Positions 49,208-57,356 of a DNA stretch of 64,000 bases are shown here, piece after piece. Each line of letters opens with the position of its first letter. The stretch's first letter is position 1. A model generated the notes under the pieces. The model saw only the letters and a program-made list of their open reading frames with translations, made no database searches and was not told where the DNA came from. Location: NCBI GenBank assembly GCA_900552385.1, contig URZI01000008.1, positions 1 through 64,000 on the forward strand, read 5' to 3'. Made by a program: the position numbers and the translations under genes. The stretch is from an uncultured Collinsella sp. Lineage in GTDB: Bacteria; Actinomycetota; Coriobacteriia; Coriobacteriales; Coriobacteriaceae.

Positions 49208-49705
49208 ATGTTCACTAAAGTCCTAAGGTCTTTGGGTATGCGTGGTCGAGTCCTTACGCTGGATGCTCCCATCTCGGGCGACGTCATTCCACTTTCCGAG
49301 GTAAACGACCAGACGTTTGCTACCGGCCTTTTGGGCCAGGGCGTGGCGATTCAGCCCACCGGAACGCGTGTGATTGCACCGGCTGATGCCAAGGTCGAGG
49401 CCATTTTTCCCACGGGACACGCCGTTGCGCTTAACACGGTCGATGGCCTGGACGTGCTCATCCACGTTGGTTTGGACACTGTTCAGCTCGAGGGCAAGCA
49501 CTTTACCGTACATGCGCAAGTGGGTGACATCGTCCATAAGGGCGATGTACTCATTGAGTTCGATCGCGAGGCAATTGCTGCCGAGGGCTACGATGTGACG
49601 GTTCCCATCTTGGTGTGCAACTCCGTTGAGTTCTCGAGCATCAAGGGCTCCGTTGGCGTGCATGTCGAAGAGATGGACCAGCTTATCGTTGCTCGCGAGC
49701 GCTAG
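49208..49705 (+). CDS. crr: PTS glucose-type EIIA component
   Basis: 165 residues from ATG 49208 (GGGGGAG upstream). The EIIA-Glc fold has PISGDVIPLSEVND at the N-terminus, His71 in PTGHAVAL and the phospho-accepting His86 in VLIHVGLDT. It passes phosphate from HPr to a sugar-specific IIB and may signal carbon status. Free-standing, 71 bases after glmM; the gene symbol follows the E. coli homologue. Confidence 0.9.
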   Translation: MFTKVLRSLGMRGRVLTLDAPISGDVIPLSEVNDQTFATGLLGQGVAIQPTGTRVIAPADAKVEAIFPTGHAVALNTVDGLDVLIHVGLDTVQLEGKHFTVHAQVGDIVHKGDVLIEFDREAIAAEGYDVTVPILVCNSVEFSSIKGSVGVHVEEMDQLIVARER

Positions 49706-49976
49706 CAAGTGCACGTGGCCATTAGCCTACAATTCAAACACGTTTACGGAGGGCGCCCTTGAAAGAGGACGCCCTCCGTGGCAAGATGGGATTTGTCCGA
49801 AGCTAAAAGGCTTTGGGTCACCGTGGACGGGCAGGGGCCTCGACGCGGCTAGACACGAGACACATACATTACGCGACCTCGCCCTGGTGGCCGCACACGT
49901 TGGTTGCGGCCGACGCGGGCCGCGGGCAAGTGCTTGTAAGGGAGCCTTGCCTCTCTTGTACGAGAAAGGACGCGTA
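49706..49976. other. Leader region upstream of nagB
   Basis: 271 bases without a gene. It starts with a strong hairpin (49747-49780; arms ACGGAGGGCG and CGCCCTCCGT) that lacks a T run, and continues with a G/C-rich stretch with several short complementary segments (for example GGCCGCACACG / GGTTGCGGCC near 49890-49915). The length and structure suggest a structured leader RNA, but no known riboswitch class was recognised. Confidence 0.5.
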
Positions 49977-50705
49977 ATGAAGATCATTAAAGCTAAAGAC
50001 TACGAGGATATGAGCCGCAAGGCCGCTAATATCATCTCGGCCCAGGTTATCCTCAAGCCCGACTGTGTGCTGGGCCTTGCCACCGGCTCCACCCCGATCG
50101 GTGCCTACAAGCAGCTCGCTGCTTGGTACAAGAAGGGCGACGTCGACTTTGCCGAGGTCAGCACCTACAACCTGGACGAGTATCGCGGCCTTTCGCACGA
50201 CGATCCCCAGAGCTATCACTACTTCATGCGTGAGAACTTCTTCGATCACATCAACATCGACCTTAACAACACGCATGTGCCCGATGGCTCCAACCCCGAC
50301 GCCGCCGCTGCCTGCTCTGAGTACGACAAGATTGTCGCCGAGGCCGGTTACCCGGATCTGCAGCTGCTCGGTATTGGCAACAACGGCCACATCGGCTTCA
50401 ACGAGCCCGATGACCACTTCTCCAAGGGCACGCACTGCGTCGACCTCACCGAGAGCACCATTCAGGCCAACAGCCGCCTGTTCGACAGCATCGACGATGT
50501 TCCCCGTCAGGCCTACACCATGGGTACCCAGACCATCATGTATGCCCGTATGATCCTGGTTGTCGCCAACGGCGAGGCCAAGGCTCAGGCCGTGCATGAC
50601 ATGTGCTATGGTCCGGTTACGCCCGAGTGCCCGGCTTCGATCCTGCAGCTGCACACCAACTGCGTTGTCGTTGCCGATGAGGCCGCCCTTTCGCTCTGCG
50701 AGTAG
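49977..50705 (+). CDS. nagB: Glucosamine-6-phosphate deaminase
   Basis: 242 residues from ATG 49977 (AAAGGA upstream). LGLATGSTPIGAYKQL phosphate loop, YNLDEYRGL with the catalytic Asp and LLGIGNNGHIGFNEP with the Asn/His/Glu active-site set. It turns glucosamine-6-phosphate into fructose-6-phosphate and ammonia. Length fits the shorter Bacillus-type enzyme. Followed by a terminator. Confidence 0.97.
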   Translation: MKIIKAKDYEDMSRKAANIISAQVILKPDCVLGLATGSTPIGAYKQLAAWYKKGDVDFAEVSTYNLDEYRGLSHDDPQSYHYFMRENFFDHINIDLNNTHVPDGSNPDAAAACSEYDKIVAEAGYPDLQLLGIGNNGHIGFNEPDDHFSKGTHCVDLTESTIQANSRLFDSIDDVPRQAYTMGTQTIMYARMILVVANGEAKAQAVHDMCYGPVTPECPASILQLHTNCVVVADEAALSLCE

Positions 50706-50737
50706 CGCGAATCCTGCAGCTCGACATAGCCTTGCCT

Positions 50738-50765
50738 AAGGCCTCCGCTTTGCGGGGGCCTTTTT
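50738..50765 (+). terminator. Terminator of nagB
   Basis: GGCCTCCGC and GCGGGGGCC arms with loop TTT, followed by five T. Confidence 0.9.
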
Positions 50766-51153
50766 GCTATCCCTTTTTACCCACTTGACCAAAATCTTGC
50801 CGCAAGCTTGACGAATGCCGGATGCCCAACAGCTTGATTCATTCCATACCAGATTCTATGCAAAAATGCCACTAGAAGGTCGTAGACGGTAGCGGGTGCT
50901 AGGCGAGTTGAATGACATGGCTGAACCTTGTTCATCTGCGTTACACTGCCGCTTAGATGGGACAAGCTGACAAGCTCATTTACCTGCTTAAAGACCGATT
51001 AGTCGGGGGATTAATAACAATCGGCCCTCGCTGTACAAAAACTTGCCGCTTGCGTACCAAAAGACAACCTAAAACACAAGGTCGCTCTATTCATAGCGCG
51101 GCTTGTATGGTCTTGCGGCTACAGTGTCCATACGGTCGAGTTGAGGAGCGGGC
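50766..51153. other. Intergenic region upstream of the SARP-like regulator
   Basis: 388 bases, A+T-richer than the flanking genes, with no ORF of credible composition. GATTAGTCGGGGGATTAATAAC near 50998-51020 and several TTG/TA-rich patches could carry promoters, but no -35/-10 pair stands out. A weak GAGGAG precedes the regulator ATG. Confidence 0.4.
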
Positions 51154-54153
51154 ATGGTAAACGATTTGAGCGGTATAGACGACCTCGAGCTGATGCCGCT
51201 GGGCGGAGGCTATATGGTGCGACGCGAACGCTTGATGAATGAGCTTATCGCCAAGGGCCGAAAGGCCGGCATCGTGGTTCTTTATGCGCCCGACGGGTTT
51301 GGGAAGACCTCGGTGCTGCTGCAGTACACCCATGAGGTTAAATGCGACCCGACGCGAGGCCCCGTGCGGATTATCGAGGCCGATCGCGCCATTGGGCGCG
51401 AGGTGTTTATGCAGCTCGAGGTGGTTACCGAAGAACTCAAAGACAAACCGCACTCCCTTATCGCGATTGATAATGTGCCAAACCTCGATCAGCACGATAC
51501 CGAAGACCTCATCGACAGGATTCGCGGCCTGCGCGCTATGGGGGTTGGGGTCTTTATCTCCTGCCGTCCTTCAAATCGTCAGCTGATTCATGGGCTGGGC
51601 GATTCGGTTAAGATCAATGCGCAGATGCTCAAGGTGCATGCCTATGAGTATTCGGCGTGGGCATCGGCGTTTTCGATCAGCACATCGCTCGACTTCTATC
51701 AGCTCACGCAGGGCGTGCCCGAGCTCGTTTCGGCATTGCAGACGGGTCTGTATGGCCAAGGCGACGTAGCCGGCCTGCTCGAAAACGAGATTGTCAACGT
51801 ATATGGCGCGGCACTTGCCGATCTGGCTTCGCTCGACAATAATGCGCTGTTTTGCGTGGCATGTCTCATGGTTTTGATGGGCGAGGGCAATATCGCAGAA
51901 CTCGAGGCTTGCGGGATGAGGCTGTCGATGGTCGACCAGTCCTATTTTGTACGCGACTACCCGATCTTTGGCTTGGATCCCGCCGAGCGGAGTTTTACGT
52001 GTCTGGGCACGGAGGATAACGGACGCTTGCGCTTGCGTAAGTTGGTGGCCGAGGTTCGCCCCGAACTTGTTCCGATGGCGGCCCGGATTTTGCTTAAGGC
52101 GGGCCGATGCGATGCGGCGATGGGCCTGGCGGACGCCTTTTTGGACCGTGAAGCGGTCCTTGAACTTGCTGGGCAGTATGGGGTCGATCTGGCTCTGACG
52201 GGGCACGGGGCCGATATCTGCCGAGCGGCGCTGGGCACGATCGATGCCGACGATCCGGCTCCAGAGCCAACGCCTGCCGAAGCGCTTGGCGTATATCTGG
52301 CAGCGGTCAGCGTGTCCAATACAAAGCTCGCTCGCTATATGGCATCGGTCATCGAGCGCGGGGGCGAACGGGCGGCCTGCGAAATAGACCCTGTTTCATG
52401 GAGGGTGGCCCAGACGCTGACGGCTGTTTGCTATGGGGACAACGGGCTTGGGCTTCCTACGAACCTGGCCGTGCCAGAAATCGAGACATCCCATACCGCA
52501 CTCGATATGTTGTCTGCGCATATCGAGGTCAAGCGGTGCCTGACCGAGCGGGGAGATGACGGCGGCGTTCTACAGCAGCTCAAAACGAGCAAGGCCTACG
52601 ACTGCGAGCTCGACATCGCGAGGATTGTTATACGGGCCGATAGCATGCTGGTGGAGCTCTTTGACGGGTCGTTTGCGGGAACCGACGAGCGCGACGACGA
52701 GATGACGGTGGTGCGGGAGGCGCTCGACGTACGTGGGCTTAAGGCGATGGCTATCTGGGTGCGCATGGTGTTGGCGGCACGGCGGCTCCTTTCCGGCTTG
52801 CCGGTAACCGACGACGCGGCGTTCAACGAGCTCGATCGTTTTGCCGTGCGCATGCGCGACAACCAGATTCAGCTGTTTGGCCTGTTGCTAGAAGGCTGGC
52901 AGTCGCTGGCAGAGGGACGGCCGGTTAATGCAAAGTTCCGTGCGGTCCAAGTGCTCAAACTTGCCGAGGAGTCGATTGGGTACATGCGCGATAACGCATT
53001 GCTGCTGGAGCGCGCGGCATATCTGCGTAACACCTCGATGGTTTCGGTACGCGAGGAAGCGGAGCTACTCGATATAAGCCAGACGCAGGTTGGTGGCGCA
53101 GAAGCCTGGATGGTGGCGCTGCATTTGGCCTGTGCGGGCCGAGACAGCGATCTTGCGGCCTGGATGTCCATGAATCGTGCGGGGATTCTAGAGCCATCGT
53201 ATCGGCTCTTTGCGCGCCTTGCCATGCATTGTCTGGGCGAGCCGGCGGCCAGGATACGCAAGAAGCTTCCCGTGCGCGAGCTGTCGCGGTACTCGCTGCG
53301 CGACGATTTGGAAGGGGAGGGCGAGCGCCTATTCCAGGCCGGCGAGGTTGAAGCCGTTGATACCATCGACCATATCGAGATTCGCATGTTTGGTGCGTTT
53401 CGCGCCGAGCGCGACGGGTTTCCCATCACGGACAAAATGTGGCGCCGCAAGAAGGCGGCGACGCTTGCCGAGCGGCTTGCGCTGGGCATGGATGCGCTCG
53501 TCGATCGTGAGACGCTGGCCATGGAGCTGTGGCCCCATGCCGAGTTCAATAGCGCCCGCAACAACCTGTACTCGACGATATCGCGCTTGCGGTCGGCTTT
53601 GGGACCGACGCCGGATGGCAAGTCGTGCGTGCTCATCCAAAATGAATGCATTGGGCTCAACGGCGACTACGTCAAGACCGATGTACGGCTGTTTGACCAG
53701 ATAAGCCGCGAGGTTTTGGGAAATCGCACGGGTGCGCGCGGGCCCCATTTAGTTGAGCTGTGCCTTAAGATTGAGCAGCTTTATGCCGGACCGCTGTATG
53801 TTCCCAATGGCTGTAATCCCACCTACTTTTTGCGCATGCGGCGCATTATGCAGTCAAAGTACATCGATTGCATGATTAAGGGAGCAAATGCCGCTCTAGA
53901 AGAAAACGATCTGCAGTCGGCGATTTGGCTGGCGGAGTCGGGGCTTCGACAGGAAACGGCGCGTGAGGATATGGTGCGCTGCGCCATGCGCGTCTACAGT
54001 GCGGCGGGGCGGCGGCGCGATATCGTCGAGCTGTACAGCGGGCATATGCACCACCTGAGGGAGCAGGTCAATGGCGTGCCCGAGCCCGAGACGCGGCGTC
54101 TATACGAGCGCTTGGTGGAGGGGCGGCTCAATCGCGTGCTGGTCGAGCGATAA
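51154..54153 (+). CDS. SARP-like STAND transcriptional regulator
   Basis: 999 residues. N-terminal NTPase with Walker A APDGFGKTS (45-53) and Walker B HSLIAIDNV (near 105), then a long helical repeat region, and at about 745-999 an OmpR-type winged helix (IEIRMFGAFRAERDGFPITD, LAMELWPHAEFNSARNNLYS) with a bacterial transcriptional activation domain. This is the MalT/SARP architecture: a large ATP-dependent activator. Target genes are unknown; no adjacent pathway operon is coregulated on this strand. Confidence 0.85.
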   Translation: MVNDLSGIDDLELMPLGGGYMVRRERLMNELIAKGRKAGIVVLYAPDGFGKTSVLLQYTHEVKCDPTRGPVRIIEADRAIGREVFMQLEVVTEELKDKPHSLIAIDNVPNLDQHDTEDLIDRIRGLRAMGVGVFISCRPSNRQLIHGLGDSVKINAQMLKVHAYEYSAWASAFSISTSLDFYQLTQGVPELVSALQTGLYGQGDVAGLLENEIVNVYGAALADLASLDNNALFCVACLMVLMGEGNIAELEACGMRLSMVDQSYFVRDYPIFGLDPAERSFTCLGTEDNGRLRLRKLVAEVRPELVPMAARILLKAGRCDAAMGLADAFLDREAVLELAGQYGVDLALTGHGADICRAALGTIDADDPAPEPTPAEALGVYLAAVSVSNTKLARYMASVIERGGERAACEIDPVSWRVAQTLTAVCYGDNGLGLPTNLAVPEIETSHTALDMLSAHIEVKRCLTERGDDGGVLQQLKTSKAYDCELDIARIVIRADSMLVELFDGSFAGTDERDDEMTVVREALDVRGLKAMAIWVRMVLAARRLLSGLPVTDDAAFNELDRFAVRMRDNQIQLFGLLLEGWQSLAEGRPVNAKFRAVQVLKLAEESIGYMRDNALLLERAAYLRNTSMVSVREEAELLDISQTQVGGAEAWMVALHLACAGRDSDLAAWMSMNRAGILEPSYRLFARLAMHCLGEPAARIRKKLPVRELSRYSLRDDLEGEGERLFQAGEVEAVDTIDHIEIRMFGAFRAERDGFPITDKMWRRKKAATLAERLALGMDALVDRETLAMELWPHAEFNSARNNLYSTISRLRSALGPTPDGKSCVLIQNECIGLNGDYVKTDVRLFDQISREVLGNRTGARGPHLVELCLKIEQLYAGPLYVPNGCNPTYFLRMRRIMQSKYIDCMIKGANAALEENDLQSAIWLAESGLRQETAREDMVRCAMRVYSAAGRRRDIVELYSGHMHHLREQVNGVPEPETRRLYERLVEGRLNRVLVER

Positions 54154-54157
54154 AAAA

Positions 54158-54184
54158 CGGGCGCCCGAAGTACTTGGGCACCCG
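54158..54184 (-). terminator. Terminator between the SARP-like gene and yhbY
   Basis: CGGGCGCCC and GGGCACCCG arms. The T run (TTTTTT) is on the minus strand, so it mainly ends the leftward yhbY transcript; the same stem stands just after the plus-strand stop. Confidence 0.8.
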
Positions 54185-54222
54185 TAAGCTTGCTATGTGT
54201 TGGATCGCCGGATCATTGGCTC

Positions 54223-54522
54223 TTAGACGAGCTTGATCTTCTCGATGTCCTTGCGCGAGGACTCGCGATACAGTGAGAACTTGCGGCCGATGACCTGGAC
54301 GACCTCGGCGTGGCAACGCTCGGCGAGCTCCTCGGCGGCCTCGCGGGCGGAAAGGCTGGAGCCATCGAGCACGGAGCACTTAACGAGCTCGTGCTTCTCC
54401 AGGTAGGCGACCGTCTGCTCGACGGTGCCCTCGTTGACGTCGGACTTGCCGATGATGATGGCGGGGTTGAGGTGATGGGCCATGCTGCGAAGCTGCTTGA
54501 CCTGTGCTCCTGTCAGTGCCAT
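54223..54522 (-). CDS. yhbY: YhbY-type CRM-domain RNA-binding protein
   Basis: 99 residues. MALTGAQVKQLRSMAHHLNP, IIIGKSDVNEGTVEQTVAYL and HELVKCSVLDG follow the CRM (YhbY) fold with its G-x-x-x-x-x-x-G loop. It binds the large ribosomal subunit precursor in other bacteria. Free-standing, leftward. Confidence 0.9.
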   Translation of the reverse strand: MALTGAQVKQLRSMAHHLNPAIIIGKSDVNEGTVEQTVAYLEKHELVKCSVLDGSSLSAREAAEELAERCHAEVVQVIGRKFSLYRESSRKDIEKIKLV

Positions 54523-54680
54523 GGGTTCTCGCTTTCTATGTATGGGGCGCCCCGCGACGGGGCCTTAATCTACGTGAGCTGTCCCACGATAGCGCAGGAA
54601 CGGCGTGGTGTGGAGCGCGTTTGCCCAGTTCAAAAAGAATGCGGATGCCGAGTGAGTGGGCGGTGCGGGCTGCGAACAGG

Positions 54681-55568
54681 CTATGAGCTGGGCGCAGAGA
54701 CCGGCTCCCATGCAATAAACGCCCAACGAACCTTGCGGACATGATCGAGCATATAGCGCCCCTGCGGCACGCCCTTGGAGCCCGGCTCACCGGCATGGGG
54801 ATTCTCGATCATGTGCTGGGCGATGTAGTCGCGCAGACGGTCGACCTTATCCTCGTTGCCATGCTCAAGCATACGGGAGAAGTCTGCCACACCTGCCTCA
54901 AGGCTATCGAAGGTATCGCGACGAGGCGATTCAAAGTACGTAACCTGCGGCAACGCACCCATCTGAATGAGGATGTTGAAGGCGTACACAAAGCCATTAC
55001 TGCGGGTAACCGAGGCGCCGATGGCGTTCATCACGTGCAGGTCGTAGCGCGGGCTGGAGTTGGCGACCATCGTGACAGCACAACGCCGGCGAGCCGTGCG
55101 GTCGAGCTTGGCAAGCGCGCCTTTTAGGTTGGTCGTGGTGACAGAGCGACTGGCAAAGGCAACATCCACCGCTTTCGCGACCGGTCCAACCAAATCCCAA
55201 TCATCATCCCAAGCAAGCTCAAGCGGCGTTATGCGCCCCTCGAGCCCATAGTACTCAATGCCAGCATCAAGGGTGCCCAACATGGCAGGAGAAAAATCAG
55301 CGGCAATCACAGGATGCCCGTCTTGTGCAAGTGGAATAGCAATCGACCCAGCCCCGCACCCCATATCGAGCACCGACTCACCAGGCTCAAGCGCCAACAG
55401 CTTTATAAAATCCCGCGCATACGGAGCAGTCTCCAGCGGACGAAAATGCCGAGCCCGCTTATCCCACTCAAAAGAATCATCAGTCCGATGTCGAGCGGCC
55501 TGCAGGCGCATCCACTCCTGATTCCAATCAGCAGAAAGCAGCTCAGAGCGAGCAACCCCATCAACCAC
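54681..55568 (-). CDS. Class I SAM-dependent methyltransferase
   Basis: 295 residues, started at GTG 55568 because AGGAGG lies 7 bases upstream; a longer frame starts at 55625 with no such site. SAM-binding motif I VLDMGCGAGSIAIPLAQ and an acidic IAADFSP strand are clear. Substrate not recognisable; the WNQEWMRLQAARH N-terminus is seen in uncharacterised small-molecule methyltransferases. Confidence 0.78.
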   Translation of the reverse strand: MVDGVARSELLSADWNQEWMRLQAARHRTDDSFEWDKRARHFRPLETAPYARDFIKLLALEPGESVLDMGCGAGSIAIPLAQDGHPVIAADFSPAMLGTLDAGIEYYGLEGRITPLELAWDDDWDLVGPVAKAVDVAFASRSVTTTNLKGALAKLDRTARRRCAVTMVANSSPRYDLHVMNAIGASVTRSNGFVYAFNILIQMGALPQVTYFESPRRDTFDSLEAGVADFSRMLEHGNEDKVDRLRDYIAQHMIENPHAGEPGSKGVPQGRYMLDHVRKVRWAFIAWEPVSAPSS

Positions 55569-55883
55569 GGGCCAACCTCCTAGCAAAAAAGCGGCCCCTC
55601 CCAAAAGAAGAGCCGCAACAAGCATATATCAGAAAAAGAACCGTTCCAACGCCAAACCGTCGTACCAGCCAAGTGGTGCAGGAGCGAAGCAACTGCAACC
55701 GGGGTAGAACCCAACTGAGGTCCCGTTGTGCGGGAGCTCCGGGGAGGGCAAATATATAAGGTCGATCGCGAGTTCCGCACGAGCCGGAGAGCACTTAATG
55801 TGCTCTCCGTGCGAGTCAGGACTGTCCGAGCAGGCGACCTTATATATTTGCCCTCCCCGGAGCTCCTCGCCAGTCCCCCTCAG
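55569..55883. other. Intergenic region with a large nested inverted repeat
   Basis: 315 bases between the leftward DUF711 and methyltransferase genes. Besides the 134-bp palindrome it holds the hairpin TCCCG...CGGGA (55721-55735) and an A-rich patch near 55615-55640. No gene is seen. Confidence 0.7.
55733..55866. repeat. 134-bp nested palindrome with perfect 32-bp arms
   Basis: The outer arms, 55733-55764 (starts GGAGCTCCGGGGAGGGCAAA) and 55835-55866, are exact reverse complements. An inner perfect hairpin, 55785-55809, has arms CGGAGAGCAC and GTGCTCTCCG with loop TTAAT. The arms contain TATATA and end 17 bp beyond the DUF711 stop. No target-site duplication or transposase is seen. Confidence 0.95.
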
Positions 55884-57248
55884 CTAGTTCTTCAGCGAGT
55901 TCAGCGGTGCCGGGAAGCGTCCACCGCGGTGGGCAAGCACGGTGCCGGCGTTGGGGTTCACCGGCATGATGGGCGCACGGCCAAACAGGCCGCCGTACTC
56001 GACGCAGTCGCCCACGCCCTTGCCGATGGCGGGAATCACGCGGACGGCCGTGGTCTTGTTGTTGATGACGCCGATGGCCATCTCGTCGGCGATGATGCCG
56101 GCGATGGTCTCGACCGGGGTGTCGCCGGGGATGGCGATCATGTCCAGGCCAACGGAGCACACGCAGGTCATGGCCTCGAGCTTCTCGAGCGAAAGCGCAC
56201 CAGCTTCGACGGCGGCGATCATGCCGGCGTCCTCGGACACGGGGATGAAAGCGCCGGAGAGACCGCCCACGCTGGAGCTGGCCATGACGCCGCCCTTCTT
56301 GACGGCATCGTTGAGCATGGCGAGCGCGCAGGTCGTGCCGGGGCCACCGCAGGTGCCCACGCCGATGATCTCGAGGATGCGGGCAACGGAGTCGCCGATG
56401 GCAGGCGTGGGAGCCAGCGACAGGTCGACAATGCCTTTCTCGACACCCAGACGGCGGGCTGCCTCACGGCTCATGAGCTCGCCGGCGCGGGTGATCTTAA
56501 AGGCGGTCTGCTTGATTTTCTCGGCAACCTCCATCATCGAGGCGGAGTCGGGGAGCGTCTCCAAGGCAGCAGCCATAACGCCGGGGCCCGAGACGCCAAC
56601 GTTGATGACGGCGTCGGCCTCGCCACCGCCGTGGACGGCGCCCGCCATAAACGGGGAGTCCTCGACCATGTTGGCAAAGCAGACAAACTTGGAGGCGCCA
56701 ACGGAATCCTGGTCGGCCGTGAGTTTGGCGGCATCGATGATGGTCTGGGCGGCCATGAGCACGGCATCCATGTTGATACCGGCGCGCAGGCTGGCGACGT
56801 TTACGCTGGAGCAGACGCGGCTCGTGGTGGCGAGCGCCTGGGGGATGGACTGGATGACGCGGCGGTCGGCGTCACCGATGCCCTTCTGGACGAGTGCGGA
56901 GAAGCCGCCCAGGTAATCGATACCGAGCGTCTCGGCCGCGCGGTCGAGGGCATGCGCGATGGGGGTGAGGTCCTCATCCTTGCAGCACACGGCGATCTGG
57001 GCCACCGGGGTGACGGAAACGCGCTTGTTGACGATGGGGATACCGTACTCGCGCTCGAGGTTCTCGGCGGTCTCGACCAGATGCTCAGCCGTGTGCGTCA
57101 CGTGGTCGTAGATCTTCGTGCACATGCGGTCGAGGTTCTCGTCACCGCAACCCATGAGCGAAACACCCATGGTGATGGTCCTGATGTCGAGGTTCTGCTC
57201 CTCGACCATGCCGCGGGTTTCCGCGATTTCTGCGGGCGTGATCGCCAT
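55884..57248 (-). CDS. PFL-like protein of the DUF711/UPF0210 family
   Basis: 454 residues from ATG 57248. It shows [55 protein letters not shown] and the ending [17 protein letters not shown]. The family resembles pyruvate formate-lyase in fold and is usually paired with an ACT-domain protein; that partner gene is not here. Function is not established. 109 bases downstream of metH in the same direction. Confidence 0.88.
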   Translation of the reverse strand: MAITPAEIAETRGMVEEQNLDIRTITMGVSLMGCGDENLDRMCTKIYDHVTHTAEHLVETAENLEREYGIPIVNKRVSVTPVAQIAVCCKDEDLTPIAHALDRAAETLGIDYLGGFSALVQKGIGDADRRVIQSIPQALATTSRVCSSVNVASLRAGINMDAVLMAAQTIIDAAKLTADQDSVGASKFVCFANMVEDSPFMAGAVHGGGEADAVINVGVSGPGVMAAALETLPDSASMMEVAEKIKQTAFKITRAGELMSREAARRLGVEKGIVDLSLAPTPAIGDSVARILEIIGVGTCGGPGTTCALAMLNDAVKKGGVMASSSVGGLSGAFIPVSEDAGMIAAVEAGALSLEKLEAMTCVCSVGLDMIAIPGDTPVETIAGIIADEMAIGVINNKTTAVRVIPAIGKGVGDCVEYGGLFGRAPIMPVNPNAGTVLAHRGGRFPAPLNSLKN

Positions 57249-57356
57249 CCTTGCGCTCCTATCTGCCAAAACGAGCATAGTCTTATCTATTCTAACGTGC
57301 CGCACGTGCCAAGTGGCGCGTGCGGCACGTTTTGGTGCTCGGTTGTTTCCGTTGTG

